The notes: generated from the letters alone by a model not told the origin. A stretch of DNA of 64,000 nt from Crocodylus rhombifer (GCA_038503035.1 JAVSML010000985.1:7372-71371), one strand, 5' to 3'. Positions 45,251 through 57,797 are shown, counted from the stretch's first letter. Made by a program: numbers and translations.

Positions 45251-47088
45251 CAGAGAGCCCTGGCTGTTGCTATGGGAAACTGGCAGCAGGCTCCCACTCC
45301 CCCCCCCTCCTCCTGGAACCAACAGTGAACTTCTGTTTGGTCCGGGGTAACCTTGTAACTCGGATCACTTTGCAGAAATGTTCTGAGTTACAGCTGGGAG
45401 CTGCACTTTTGTCTGCACCCAGCAGCAGCAGGGATAGAGCTGACGTAGCTGGCTTAGATATCCATTTTTAAAGCTCTTGTCAGAGAAAATGAGGGGCCAA
45501 AACACAATCCCTAGTTAGCACATGTCCCTTGGGAGAGGGGAGAGACCGTTACCAATTGATGTTGTTAGAGCAGCTTCTGGGTTGCTCTGTTATACATTTA
45601 GAGCTAAGCAGAGACCTGGGGAAGCTGTAACTCCCTGAAGGCAGAGGATTTATGAGATGAACTGCAGCCAAGCTACCAAGGTTGAAAGGGTTCTTTCCAG
45701 TCCCCTTGCTTGCAAAGCATTCAGGAGACAATGCTGTGCAGAAACACAAGTGCCGATAAACTATTCAAGTTATTTTTACGTCTCTGCTTTAGGGGAGCTG
45801 GCAAGACATCCTGGATCATGGCATGCAACTAATTACAGTAGTGTGAATCTAGAAGCCTAAGTGAGACCTCAGGAAATATGTTTTCTTAAAGGAACTTTGT
45901 AAGATGTGCTAATGAGTTAGTATGATTACGAGCATCTCTGAAGTCACCCCCACTCTGGTATCCAAGCACAGCTTACATCCCTTCTAACAAACAAAGCCTG
46001 AAATAGTAGTTCCTCCTACCCTTACCCCCTGGAGCCTCTGACTTAAGCAGTCATACTTCTCATTCTGGCAGGGTGACTCGTTTTCTCTTGTACAAACTTT
46101 TCAAATGAAAACAGAACTAATGTGGGTGCTCTGTTTGGTTTGCTATCCTGGCATGTGTTTTTCTGCCCATCTCTTTGAAAAATATCTCTCAGTGTATAGT
46201 CTGCAAAACATATTAGTCAAGGAATTTTAATTAAACCTGCAAAACCTTCTGGGTAGAACTGTGGCCTACAGGGCTTGGGAAGAGATGCTGAATGGAACCT
46301 GAGAGGAAGTGGATTTTGGAGACGGCAGTGATATTTCTACCATGGCTTCTGAGCCACAAGTGAATGTTCAATTTACCACCTGTGGCTCTTGGTAGGAAAC
46401 ATTTTCAAAGTGTGTGTGTGCATCTCTGCGTAACTGCATTTGGTTATATGGATCTTCCAGTTATGAATTATACAACGCATGTGCTACCTATCTCTCAGTC
46501 GTGATGAAAATATTACGCTTCTTGCCTTTGAACTGGAGTGGACTGGCTATAATTCACCTCTAGGTGTATATATTATTGCTGTGGTTCTTTGACTAGCAAA
46601 GCTGCTTGCGTGGCTCTTGAATCATTTAGGACTGGGTGTCACTGGGGGGCGAGTTTTTCTCAGAGGTGCCAGCTTCTCAGGTCTTAAATGTACTTGTTAA
46701 CTCTGTAAATGACTCCGTTGTTAAAAGATAGAGGAGTTCTGCTGAAATAGCATATGTGACATATGAAAAGCCTCCATGCGCATAGTTCTGGCATTGTTTA
46801 TCAATGGTTGCTTGATGGAAAAAAATTAAAAGAATAAACTGTTTGAGAGGGGAAAGAATTGTGAAGTATCTAAACAGTTTCTGACAGGCATTTAGATGAG
46901 AAGAGCAGGAGGAAACAGGAAGATGAAAACATGTTCCACGCAAAGAGTTCTCTCTTCTACCTTGTCCATTCCAGGTGTTGTCTTTCTAGGCATCATTTTT
47001 CTAAGTGCTACTGTTACACATACTGAGTAATTTAATCAGATGGCTGAATGCCTCTACATGGAAGGGCTGTCTGTCATTACCACATTAC
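45251..47088. other. Unassigned sequence
   Basis: No repeat or gene recognised beyond the inverted repeat margin. Confidence 0.4.
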
Positions 47089-47388
47089 CAGGGATCCTGG
47101 TTTTCTCCGTTTTAAAAATTGCAAATTCTCTGATAACTCCCCCCGCCCCCCCCCGAACTCCCCAAATCCATGCTTTTCCATGATTAAAATAAAATGCCAC
47201 TATATATATAAGTATCATTTGAACACAATGTTTTATTGATTATATTTATCATTTTAAAGCAATTTGGACACCTACCAAATTGGCTGGAACTCTGCCAGCC
47301 TGCAAAGGAGAAAATCTGGGTTCTTACAATGAGAAAATCCAGGCTTTACTGCATTTTTCTGCAGCAAACAGGAAAACCCAGATCCCTG
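47089..47388. mobile_element. CAGGGATCC-family hAT-type element, 300 bp
   Basis: It begins CAGGGATCCTGGTTTTCTCC and ends AAAACCCAGATCCCTG. The left subterminal TTTTAAAAATTGCAAATTCT matches the right subterminal of the 51639 copy. Flanks CACATTAC (47081-47088) and GTCATTAC (47389-47396) match at 6 of 8. The interior is AT-rich with a C run at 47138-47156. Non-autonomous. Confidence 0.85.
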
Positions 47389-47396
47389 GTCATTAC

Positions 47397-48818
47397 TTGA
47401 TGACAAAAAATATTGCGATATTCATTTTCTTGTTTTTTAGGCTTGATTTGCTAGAGGATCTTTGGGACCTAAACGCAAGTTGGGCACTAATGTAGTAAAT
47501 GGTATTTGGAGGCTGGAAAGCTGAGGGAAATAGTCTTACTTAAGTATTCGGCTGTATTGTATCAAGTCAGATCAGACTGCATCAAGGTGGCTTACGAGTT
47601 CAACACACCACAACTCTACATAAGCCATCCCTCAAGCTGTGCATATGAATTAGGAGAGGAAATGTTATTACTATGGCGACGCATACTTGAGAGAACCTAA
47701 TCTGGATTTATTGAGGTAGTAAAACTGAATTAACACTACCGTACCTAGACTGTGGATAAACAGAAGTCTTCTCTTTGTAATGCTGCCAATCTGGCACTAT
47801 TCATGAGCTCTAAAAATACACTATTTAAAAAAAATGAATAAATGGGCACTTTATTTGCATGTCTGAGCAGGTTGCCAATACCAGGGTTTGCTACTTATTA
47901 TCAGTGCTTGGCAACAGTACATATACATTTCTTCTATTTCAGTAGTTAGGAAGCAGACTGTCTCCTCTCCTGCTTTCCTGCTCTTCATATTAAGGACCTG
48001 ATTCTTCTGCTCTTGCCCAGGTGAGGAGTTCCATGAGCTTCAGTAATATAGTTTGAATTCATTTCTGAATTTGCTATACTACAAGTCTACTATCTGGAAG
48101 CGCCTCTCGTATGCAATGAATTACATTTGCTGTTATTATCTGGTCAAATCTTGATGTTGCTGTTGGTTGTGTTTTTTCAAGGTGTTGCCACTCCATAGGA
48201 GATCTGAAAACTAGAGGCCAGAGTCAGAAGTGAGCTGTAGTAAGTCATGCCACTTAATTTCCCAGCTCTTTAGCCCTTACCTCCCACTTGTCATTAAGTT
48301 ACACCTCCTGTGTATTCTTCAGGCTTCTCAGCTTGGAAGTTCCACTGGTTCCTTCCTTTCCTTGCAAAAACTTGTGTAGGGAGAAGTGAAGAAGAAGGGA
48401 GTTTCTCATCCAAAGGAGTACAGTGGTGTTTGTATCACAACGGCCAACTTGAGGCTCTGACCTGGACTAAAGCCTGTAAGCATGATTATATTACTAATAA
48501 TGTTACAGGTTTTGGGGTAGTGACAATGACACATCAGCAAAGTGCATGTACAGGGGTCACTAACGAGGTGTAACCGAGTGCCAGAAAGTTGTTGTAGACT
48601 TCTCCACACTAGTTGTCCTTCTGCCCATCCAGAGCAACCTGCCCAAATGGTTACCACACATTACAGTAGTTCCTCATTTGTTCAACCAGGGCAGTAACTG
48701 ATATGTGGGCTTTGCCATATGTGCTAGGAACAATACTAACACGTGATTTATCTGCACTGCAGTAGTTTAGCTCAGGTTAGTACTTACTTGTTACTTCTCC
48801 CAAGCTAGTTTCTGTGAG
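47397..48818. other. Unassigned sequence
   Basis: No repeat border or exon recognised. Confidence 0.4.
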
Positions 48819-49104
48819 TACCTATAGACATGCCCGATGTCTGTTCCAGCTCATGCTAAGTAGCAATCTCCAGCAGCCGCAGCATCGTATATTCAGTATC
48901 CCCATGCTTCAAAATGGTGGCGGGGCTGCTTTAATTAAACCTTATCAAACAAGCTTTGCTTGGTGTCCCCCACTGCCATTTTGAAGCATGGGACACTGAA
49001 TATATGAGATGCCGTGGGCACTTAAATTTGAGCAACTCCTGAGAGCTGCTCTAATGAAAGCAGCCCTCCCCCCGCCTCATCCCAGAGCACGTGTAAAGAC
49101 ACCC
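48819..49104. mobile_element. Palindromic non-autonomous element, copy 2 of 3
   Basis: The ends TACCTATAGACATGCCC and the inverse of GCACGTGTAAAGACACCC pair. Inside, TTCAGTATCCCCATGCTTCA and AAATGGTGG are inverted as CCATTTTGAAGCATGGGACA and CTGAA, a near-perfect arm. TTTAATTAAACC, CATCAAACAAGC-like and CTCTAATGAAAGCAGCC segments match copies at 19221 and 58847. Strand undefined because of the palindrome. Confidence 0.8.
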
Positions 49105-49899
49105 TGTGTGAGTGGTCTTCAGCGTGGCAGCTATAAATGCTGTGACTCAAACTACTGCATAACTGGTTTGAACATGAGGGGGCACTCATACACACCCTCC
49201 TCAACAGGCTAGCATAATGTACCACATAACTCAAACTGGAGTTTGTAAGGATAGGAACTGTTGGAGGCAAAACTCTATACTTGAAGCTAACACAGCAATG
49301 AAGGCAAGCCCTTGGGTCTCATCCACACTCTATCCTGCTCTGCTGCCAGCAGTTCTTGTGGGAGACAGCAGCTGCTGCTGCCAAACTACAGAGGGCAAGC
49401 ATTGATATAATTGGAAGCTTCACCTGGCTCCACTCAGCAGCTGCATCACCAGAATATGAAGGGCATCCTGGGAAGGCACCGGCAGCTGAAGTAGCTGTGG
49501 CAGCCAGCTGAAGGCATAGAGCTGCTGTAGATTGTAGTAGGCCCTAAGCTGTTTGTTTGTGAAATGTTATAGCAATTGCTTTAATTGTGTCTCATTGGTT
49601 GTGTCAGGGTTGACTAAGTAGTTTTAGCTAGTAGATTAGACAATGCATTTGTATAGGATAGTTTGGCTAGAGATGATCCTGCTTCAGACATGGGGTTTGA
49701 CTAGATAACCCTTGTCAGCCCTTTCCCACTCAACTTTTCTACCATCTCATCCATTTGATCAGACCATGGGTAAGACGAAGAAACAAAGGAAATGAGCAGA
49801 TGGGTGACAAGCATACAGAAGGCGAGAGAAATGTTAAGAGAAGTCAGCTCAGGATCACTTAAAAACATTTAGTGGTTTTGTATCTGCTAGATCTGGCTT
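49105..49899. other. Unassigned sequence
   Basis: Nothing recognised. Confidence 0.4.
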
Positions 49900-49902
49900 A
49901 TA

Positions 49903-50092
49903 GATTAATAGATTCATAGATGTTAGGGGCAGAAAGGAACTCAGTAGATTGAGTCCAGCCCCCTGCCCTGGGCAGGAAAGAGCGCTTGGGTCAGATGACC
50001 CCAGCTAGGTGCTTGTCCAGTTTCCTCTTGAAGACCCCCAAGGTAGGGGAGAGCACCACCTCCCTTGTAAGCCCATTAGGAGAGAAGCAACT
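49903..50092 (-). mobile_element. CR1 3'-end fragment
   Basis: ATAGATTCATAGATGTTAGG, GTCCAGCCCCCTGCCC, GGCAGGAAAGAGCGC, CAGATGACCCCAGCTAG, TCCTCTTGAAGACCCC and GGGGAGAGCACCACCTCCC match the 15738 copy in the same order. About 190 bp, no coding part of note. Confidence 0.95.
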
Positions 50093-51439
50093 TATATAGG
50101 GGATTAAAAATAAGCGTGTCTGCTTGACAAAATGGCAAGGTGCTTATGATAACCCTACTAGACAGAGTTCATACTCATATTAATAATGAAATAACTTACT
50201 AGGCACTTTTTAATATTTTGTAGCTTTATTTAATGAGCTTTTTGTAGTTTGGCCAGATCATCAAGTACAGAAATCCAGGTTCACCTCAATCTTTACTCTT
50301 TGGCCTTGAACTTCAGTTCTTGCTGAATTGCCCATATGCAGATGAGTAATGTCTATAATACATGATAATCATTCCAGCCTCAGTTCTGCAGCTTGCTCTG
50401 CATGGGCATAAGTGTTTCATTGAAACTTGTTTTTAAACCTAGGTAAGAAGCTCCTTTCCCCAAGAAGCCATGCCAGAGGCATTTAAGACTTGAGGACTTA
50501 GTAAATTTAAGATTGATGTCTTTCTATTTCAAATAATAAGAATTCTATTATTAATGAATGTTTGATTGTTTGGTTTGATAGGCCTTCTCTCTGTTGTTTT
50601 ATCACTCACATACCACTTGCATTTCAATATTAAAATTACTTTACAGTTTATTTAAACTTAGTCTCTTGAATTTTTTATTTTGGTTGGGCAGGCTCCAAAT
50701 GATCCTTGGTTCCCAGAACATCTCTGGGAACAGTAGTATTCACACATGCTGGATGGAACATACAGAAACTTTTACTCTGCTCAACAGAGTTGGAGAAATT
50801 CATGCTTTGCATGTAGTTCTGCCACTAGGACTGCAGTGTAGACCAGATTTTAGAGGAGGCAGTCCTTGCCCTGAAAGATCTGACAGAGCTGGGAAGGGAA
50901 GGGATTGAATGTACAAATAAAGAAAAGGGAGTTTTGTTGGAAGCAAATTAGATCAGCAGAAGAAGGTGAAGGGCTGATGGCGCAAAGGAGAAACGGATCA
51001 TGGAGGACACATAGAGTGAAGCTGAAAAAGAGAGGAATGACTGAGGGCAGTTGTGGTAATCAGCTCATTAGAAGAGGAAGACATGTTTGGGTTAGTGCTT
51101 GGAACGCTTCATCAGTGTCATTGTCTCCTTGGTTATAGCAGGACTCCAGTGTTTGTGTCTTTGTCCAAGAGCAGAAATATATCAGTTTAAATTCCTCTGA
51201 AATTGCAGCTGTCTTATGCAGACTGTTATTTTCCTGCTGGTTGTTTTATTTTGGAATATGTGAAGAAGGCACAGGATTTTGCTCACGGTTGCAAGTTTCA
51301 GTGCACAGTATAACTTACGCAAATGCAGTCTTATCGTTAATTTGATTTGTTTCTCTCCTTTGCTGCCAGAGGATATCCAATATGTTGGTTGGGGATGAGT
51401 GTGTCCTGTAATTCCTACCATTAAGAATGCTGAGCTTCT
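50093..51439. other. Unassigned sequence
   Basis: No transposon or exon recognised. Confidence 0.4.
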
Positions 51440-52215
51440 GATCTGTTCTTTCCCTGATTCCACAGACCACTACTGCAGGCCAGGCTTCTAGACCCTGCTG
51501 CAGCCACGACGCCTGCCAGCTGTGGAGGAGATTGGTGTAGGGGATTCTGGGGCCTTGCATCCGTAGCTGCTGACAGGCAAAACTTGTGACATGGGTACTT
51601 GTGCTAACTAGCTACTGTGTTATGCAATCAATCATGATCAGGGATCCCTGCTTCTGGGAGTGGACACAGGGGCACACTCCCCTGCCTTCTTGATCTACAC
51701 TCCCCCACCCCTTCCCCCCCAACACACTTACCTGCTGGGGTGGGTGTCAGTGTCTGTGTCTGCAGGTCTGGGGGGGCTGTTGTGAGGGGCATCAGGAGGG
51801 CTGTTGAGACTGCAGTGGGGGGAGGAGTGTGGGGCACCAGCAGCACTGGGAAGGGCTTTGGGGGGCCTTTAATTTTTATCATGGATTTTGGATTTTTAAT
51901 CAGAGAATTTGCAATTTTTAATCACAGAAAACCAGGACCCCTGATCATGATTCACCAGCTCAATACCCAGTAGCTAGCGAGGACAATGAGTTAATGAGCA
52001 AGCATCAACACCTACAAAACCACAGACTAAGGAGAGGAAAGAATCAATACAGAGTCAGGTACTGCTTCTGCCCCAAGACAAGCACCCATGTTAGGAGTTT
52101 TTGTCTGTCAGCAGCTAGGGGTGCAGGGCCCCAGAACCCAGACTCCCCCTACACCTATCTCCTTAACCATTGGCAGGCTTTGTGGCCTCAGCAGGGGCTA
52201 GCAGGCCTGCAGTTT
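51440..52215. repeat. Inverted repeat pair surrounding a hAT insertion
   Basis: The segment 51460-51600 (GGGGCCTTGCATCCGTAGC, TGCTGACAGGCAAAAC, CATGGGTACTTGTGC) is inverted in 52060-52215 (AGCACCCATGTTAGGAG, TTTGTCTGTCAGCAGC, GGTGCAGGGCCCCAG). The arms face each other across the CAGGG element. Part of the right arm resembles 7625-7760 of the TAGGGCTGTG family, so this may be a decayed palindromic member of that family. Confidence 0.7.
51639..51943. mobile_element. CAGGGATCC-family hAT-type element, 305 bp
   Basis: It starts CAGGGATCCCTGCTTCTGGG and ends AAAACCAGGACCCCTG. A perfect 8-bp duplication ATCATGAT flanks it (51631-51638 and 51944-51951). The right third (TTTTTATCATGGATTTTGG, AATCAGAGAATTTGC, TTTTTAATCACAG) is AT-rich and shared with 47089-47388. 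The centre is GC-rich. No coding capacity. Confidence 0.92.
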
Positions 52216-52584
52216 TGACCCCACTGTGGCTAAACACATGCACGTGACATGAGTTTGGCTTTCAAAAGTTTGGGATGCAGTTTCCCCGAACCCCCTGCAT
52301 TTATCTCCTTGAAACTTGGCAGGTGTCATGCCCTCAGAAGGGTCTACCATTCTTGTAAGTTTCATTTAAATCAAGCCAGAAATAACAAAATTATAGGCTG
52401 TTTTGTCCTTCCCCATTATAGCCCATGGGTGAAATGTCAAAATAGTGAAACATTTTGACTTGCCTCATTTTGTTCCGAGGCTGTTTCAATTATGTCTGTT
52501 CCATTTTGATTTTGCTGTTTTGACCTCGAAATGGGTTGAAACACTGTCAAAACAAAACTGGTGGCGAAATTTCGCACAGCCCTA
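52216..52584. mobile_element. TAGGGCTGTG-family hAT-like fragment (right end)
   Basis: GAAACATTTTGACTTGCC, TTTTGTTCCGAGGCTG, TTTTGATTTTGCTGTTTTGA, GAAATGGGTTGAAACACTG and the end GAAATTTCGCACAGCCCTA match the right subterminal zones at 25500-25649 and 61190-61348. TTTATCTCCTTGAAACTTGG, CAGGTGTCATGCCCTCAGAA and TCTACCATTCTTGTAAG match 7635-7700 of the large copy in inverse orientation. No intact left terminus of the family is seen. Confidence 0.8.
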
Positions 52585-52829
52585 CCAGTTATGAGCCACG
52601 TTTCCCAGGGCAAACTAGGAAACCTGGGGTGCCACCTGAATCTCCACCCACACTGAAAAGCATTGTTGCCTAATCAGTTGGCAGTAATGTTGTGTGAATC
52701 TGGCTGTTCAGTGTTGCTTTGGAGAAGGCTTTAAGGTCTGGCTTGACTGCTATTGAGAGCAATAGAAAGACTTTAGTGGCCTCTGTCTGTCTTCCCCAGA
52801 CACTAGAAGAACCTGAAGGTCTTGTCTGT

Positions 52830-53932
52830 TTCATAGACTCATAGAAAATTAGTGTTGGAAGGGACCTCAGGAGGTCACATCTAGTCCAACCCCCTGCTCA
52901 AAGCAAGACCATCCCCTACTAGATTATCCCAGCCAAGGCTTTGTCTAGCCGGGTCTTCAAAATCTCCAAGGATGGAGATTCCATAACCTCTGGGTAACCT
53001 GTTCCAGTGTTTTGCTACCTTCCTAATGAGAAGTTGTTCCTCGCATCCAACCAAAACTTCCCATGCTACAGCTTGAGACCACTGCTCCTTGTTCTGTCAT
53101 CTGCCACCACTGAGAATAGTTTAGCTCGATCCTCTTTAGAACCACCCTTCAGGTAGGTGAAGACTGGTATTAAATCCACCCTCAGTCTTCTCTTCAGACT
53201 AAATAATCCCAGGTGCTTCAGCCTGCCCTCATAAATCATGTGCCCCAGCCCTCTAACCATTTTCATTGCCCTCTGCTGGACTCTCCAATTTGTCTCTATC
53301 TTTTGTGTAGTAGGAGGTTCAAAACTGGACACAATACTCCAGATGTGGCCTCACCAATGCTGAATAAAGGAAATAAATTGCTTCCCTCAATCTGCTGGCA
53401 GCGCTTCTACTAATGCAGCCAAGTATGCTGTTAGCTTTCTTTGCAACAAGGTCACACTGCTGGCTCATTCAGCTTATTGTCTGCTGTAACCCCCAGGTCC
53501 TCTTCTCCAGACCAGTTGCTCAGCCAGTCAACCCCCAGTCTGTACCGGTGCATGGGATTGTTCCATCCTAAATGCAGGACTTTGCACTTGTTTTTATTGA
53601 ATTTTCTGAGATTTCTTTTCATCCAGTCCTCCTTCTCTGAGTCCTAACCCTACTGTCCAGCTTATCTACTACACCCTGTAGCTTGTTGTTATACAAAAGT
53701 TTGCTGAGGGTGCACTCCATCCCATCTTCCAGATCACTGATGAAGATATTGAACAAAACTGACTCCTGGGGCACTCTCCACTTGATACCTGCTGAAAACT
53801 AGACATTGGTCACTACCCAGTGAGCCTGATGATCCAGCCAGTTTTCTATGCACCTTACAGTCCATTCATTCTACCCATACTTCCTTAGCTTGTTTGCAAG
53901 GATTGAAAAAAAGTCTTCATCAGCCTGTAGAA
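52830..53932 (-). mobile_element. CR1 LINE, 5'-truncated, minus strand
   Basis: The left end TTTCATAGACTCATAGAAAA is the complement of a CR1 tail. It is followed by AGGGACCTCAGGAGGTCAC, the complement of the ORF2 C-terminus, and part of the RT domain to about 53930. A minus-strand frame at 53066-53332 reads QQRAMKMVRGLGHMIYEGRL and LGLFSLKRRLRVDLI, the conserved CR1 C-terminal motif; other parts have stops and shifts. Same subfamily as 59476. Confidence 0.93.
53066..53332 (-). pseudogene. CR1 ORF2 C-terminal fragment
   Basis: An 88-codon remnant of CR1 ORF2. RVQQRAMKMVRGL and HLGLFSLKRRLRVDLI correspond to the ERVQRRATRM and LFSLCKRRLRGDLV blocks of the 15738 copy. The upstream frame is lost. 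Confidence 0.85.
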
Positions 53933-55650
53933 GCTGTTTGTTTCCTTGCTTGCTTGTTTAAGACTATGGGGCTTTTTAAGTACAAATAAGGTTTTGAGGC
54001 CAAGTTGTAGCTTAGTGTACCTGATATGAGGGACTGGATAAAGTTGAATACACTGCACTGCATGGCTGTGGCTTAGTGGCAGGCTAATCCTTTGGTCCTA
54101 CCCTTGCAGGAAGTAATCTGTGCCTCATGGAGATTTCCTCTGCCTTTCCTGGCCAGCATGCTATTGTGGGTGAGGCCAAGTATCCAAGGACCTGTGATGA
54201 GGAAGAGGGTGTTCAAACCTCCCCTGATGTTAAATAGATAGTTGGTCCTGTGAGTGATAGGGTGTTTATGTCTCTTTCCTCAACAATATAAGTATATTGC
54301 TAAGGTAAGAGCCTGGCTGTTTGTACTGGTCTATAGCAGGAACAATAACTGGAAAAGAATCTGCATTATCCGAAGTAGTTAAAAAAGAAAGACACACTTG
54401 CATTTGCAAAGCAACTTGCAACAGGACTGGCACAGGTCTTGAATTAGAAACATGGCATTGATTTGTCACCTGATGGAAGGCAAATCAGAGTTTATTGACA
54501 GATTCCAAAAGGCTTGGATTTGGCCCATAGATTTTACTGAGTAACATGTGTTTTACTCAGTTTGGGGAGGGCAAGTGGGTATATACAGGTAACTGAAAAT
54601 CACTTCTGAATGTTCCCTTACAACTGGCAGATGGCTGGCTCACTCTCATCCCTTTAGTTACATTCCTGTCCATTCTCAGGCTGCTTTGTGAACAGTTGCC
54701 ATGAACAACAGATGTCTAAGGGTTGATCTTCAAAGATTCAAATAGGATTAGGAGTCTGATTCCCACTGCAGCGTGAGGTAGTTGTCTTGTTCCCACTTGT
54801 GCTGTTGACTGGTTCCCCGTATGCCTTGCTGAAATGCAAAGTTATGATCATCCCTCAAATTGTCCTTGATAATAGTAGGCCTGAGTAACACAGAAATAAG
54901 TGTTTTATGGTGAGTTAATCTGACTGGAGTGAGTGATCCTACTGGAATCAATGAAACTTCCCACATGAGGATCTGGGGATCATGTCCAGTAGCAGCAACA
55001 CAATTTCTTGATATTTATCAATTTCTGGTAAAATGTTTTGGAGATCTGCAATTAAAGTTTACATGTGTTGAGTGTGGCGGTGGTATCCTTATTCAAGGTG
55101 AGAACCTGGTGCTCTTAGACCTTGTACATGTCAGTCAAAGCCTAAAAGAGACCTCTAGCTGTTGGTATTAAGGCAGACCATCTGGAAATACCACACTTTT
55201 GTCATCATTTCTTTCAAATTGCTGTTGCTTCAAATGATGCCCAAGAGAGATTGTTCCAGTAATGTCTACTTCTTCAGTTCACTTTGTATTTCTGGCAGCA
55301 CTGGCTTTGTTGCATAAATTACTATTTTTTCCTTGGATTTTGCAAACCCATGTGACTCACTACTTACGCCTAGAGACTCCAAGAAAGCTGATCTCAAAAG
55401 TTCAGCAAGCACTGACGCATGTTCTTAAGTCCCATGTTTAATCACATGTCTAAAGCTAAGCACATGCTTAGGAACTCTGCTCAGAAAATGCAAATTATGC
55501 AACCAAGGCTATGATCAATGTGGGTATCTGCAGCAGTAGGCCTGTAGTCAATATCTCTGTTTCAGTATGTGTTAGGGGTAGAACCCATTAGAAAACATCA
55601 GCTTTACAACTTACACAAATTGGCGGGGGAGCTCAAGGTTTGATGTGGAA
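53933..55650. other. Unassigned sequence
   Basis: No element border or exon recognised. Confidence 0.4.
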
Positions 55651-55788
55651 TCTGAAAAGAACTCAGATTTCATGTTATGAAACATTGAGTAGAAGGCAAC
55701 TTCCAGGAGACTCTTTCAAGCACTCTTGAAAGTTGCCTTCTATTCCATGTTTCATGACGCAAAATACAAGTCCTAAGTCCTTTTCAGC
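55651..55788. repeat. Long hairpin (imperfect palindrome)
   Basis: CTGAAAAGAACTCAGA, ATGAAACATTGAGTAG and AAGGCAACTTCCAGGAG at 55652-55710 are inverted in 55725-55788 as CTTGAAAGTTGCCTT, CTATTCCATGTTTCAT and CCTAAGTCCTTTTCAG. The stem would be about 55 bp with a short loop around 55711-55724. It may be a MITE folded on itself or a small-RNA hairpin. Confidence 0.8.
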
Positions 55789-57679
55789 TATATATTAAAA
55801 AACCCCTAAACTCTAAATATTTATTGCATAGCAGTGAAGACCAGATTTCAGATTTTACTGCACAGGCACACAGTTGATTATGGGAGATTAAAACAACACT
55901 TGGGTGGACATATCAGGTGCTTATTACATCCTAATCTTTACAGGAGATGGACTGTCAGTGGTCTCTGCTCCACCCTTAATGAAAGCACCAGCTAGCTGCT
56001 AGCAAAACTGAGAAGATAGTAGTTTGCTGCAGGTTTGGATTAGTTTAAAATCTTGGCTGAGCAATACATCTGAACAGGAGCCGGTTGGGAGTGATGTACA
56101 TGCTTAAAATTCAACTTTGATGAATTTGAGGTTAAATGACTTGCTCTTTGGAGCAACTCCAAAAGCAGCAGCTATTCATGTGGCACCATTCATCTCCAAG
56201 GCTGTGGTTAAAGGTTACACCAGCCTGTGGCAATCTAAAGCAATGGCTTAGTGTATGGAAACTGGGTTGTGTTCTTGTAAATAGTTTGTGATTCTCCTAA
56301 TAGTCTTCACTTTCACTTTCTCCTGATAGTCTTCACTTTCACTTAATAGACTTTCAGAAGTCACCAACACTTGCCTGAATGTTTTGTACGTAGGTGGTGA
56401 AGTCATGCTATTTAGTGCCTTCATTCTAAGCATGTTTAAAATTGTAATATCATTATTGATTTAACTGCATTCCACAAAGCATGGATTTTTCTATTCCTGT
56501 TTCACTAATTCAGTGCGTGTCAAATAAAAAGTCTGACATGAAATGTGCACCATAAAACATCCAAGCTGTGCAGCTCTGCCAAGGTGGCACAGTGCTTAAG
56601 CTTTGCATTTCCCAGCTTTTTAGACCAGTGCACTCTACTGCAGTATTTTGCATTTATATTGCAGCTGTTCTAATACCAACACATATCACACTTTGGGGAA
56701 TATCTGGTGTGTGTTACACAGTGATTGTGAGATATTGCCTACTTACGATTTCAGGCAGGCAGGCTCCTGTTCAAAACTGACTTTGGAAGCCCCTGTAAAA
56801 CCCATAAACATCAGACCAGCATAAAAGTCAGGAGGTTCAGGAATGGTAATGGAGTGGCTATAGCAGGAAGAACTTGAGGTCATTTTGATTGCATGGTTTT
56901 TGAGAGTGCCCTCTTCCCAAAGTCCCAAATACAGTTGATGGGAGTAATAAATATCAGACAGGCAGGTGGCTGCTTGGTGATAAATGCACAGCTTGGGCAT
57001 TCAGTTAAGGACAAAGGTGGAGGTGACATAGTAAGCACAGTTAAGCACTGGCATCTTTTGCTTAGGAAGAAGTGTGCACCTGGCAAGCCTTTTCCAGGCA
57101 CAGTTTTTCCTTTACCAAGTTTCCTTGGGGTCTGTCTTTTCACCAGATAGTTGCAGGGAGCACCCTATTTCCCCTCAGATGCATCCTAATGCTACTTTGG
57201 TTCCACCATCTTTGAAGGCTTGTAACAGAACAACTAATGGTTCTGAAAGAAGAGGAAATCTTGTGCAATTTCAGAAGAGGTTGTTTTAAAGAGAACAATG
57301 CAGGAAACATTGGCTAGAACAAAGGAGAAGCAAAAACGTGGGTCAAAATTGTGCCTCTGACCTCTGCTTGTGACCAGAAACCTCGAAGCATGGATGGCCC
57401 AGGTGGATAACCATGGAGAGGCACAGGAAGTAATGTTTAGAGCTGACCAGAAAGTGTGAGCTTTCTCCGCAGAAAAAAAAAAAAAAAGTTTAGGGAAGTG
57501 TGTTGGGGTGGGGGAGCAGGGATCAGTTTTACAAGCTTTCAGCTTTTTAAAGTCTAGTAAGCAAAAATGTTACCCCCCTATCCCAACTTTCTGTTAGGTT
57601 CTGTTTATGGAAAACTAGGTATTTGATTAAACATTTTTGACAGAAAACTTTCTGCTAACCCAAAGACTAAGATGTGTTT
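55789..57679. other. Unassigned sequence with small repeats
   Basis: No exon recognised. Contains the 26-bp tandem duplication at 56293-56345 and an A run at 57473-57487. Confidence 0.4.
56293..56345. repeat. Tandem duplication of about 26 bp
   Basis: CTCCTAATAGTCTTCACTTT is directly followed by a second copy, CTCCTGATAGTCTTCACTTT, each ending CACTT. The two differ at one or two bases. Confidence 0.9.
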
Positions 57680-57797
57680 ACAGACTTTGAAACTCCTTGA
57701 CCTGTCCAAGATCACACAAGAAGTCTGTGGTAGATCCAAGAATTTAACCCATGTATTAATGGTAGTCGAAGAGCTGAGCCACAGGTCTCTGTTTCCT
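57680..57797 (-). repeat. MIR SINE fragment, minus strand
   Basis: CTTGACCTGTCCAAGATCAC, ACAAGAAGTCTGTGGTAGAT and GAGCCACAGGTCTCTG are in the order of the complement of a MIR (ACTTGCCCAAGGTCACACAG, AAGTCAGTGGCAGAG). Confidence 0.65.
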
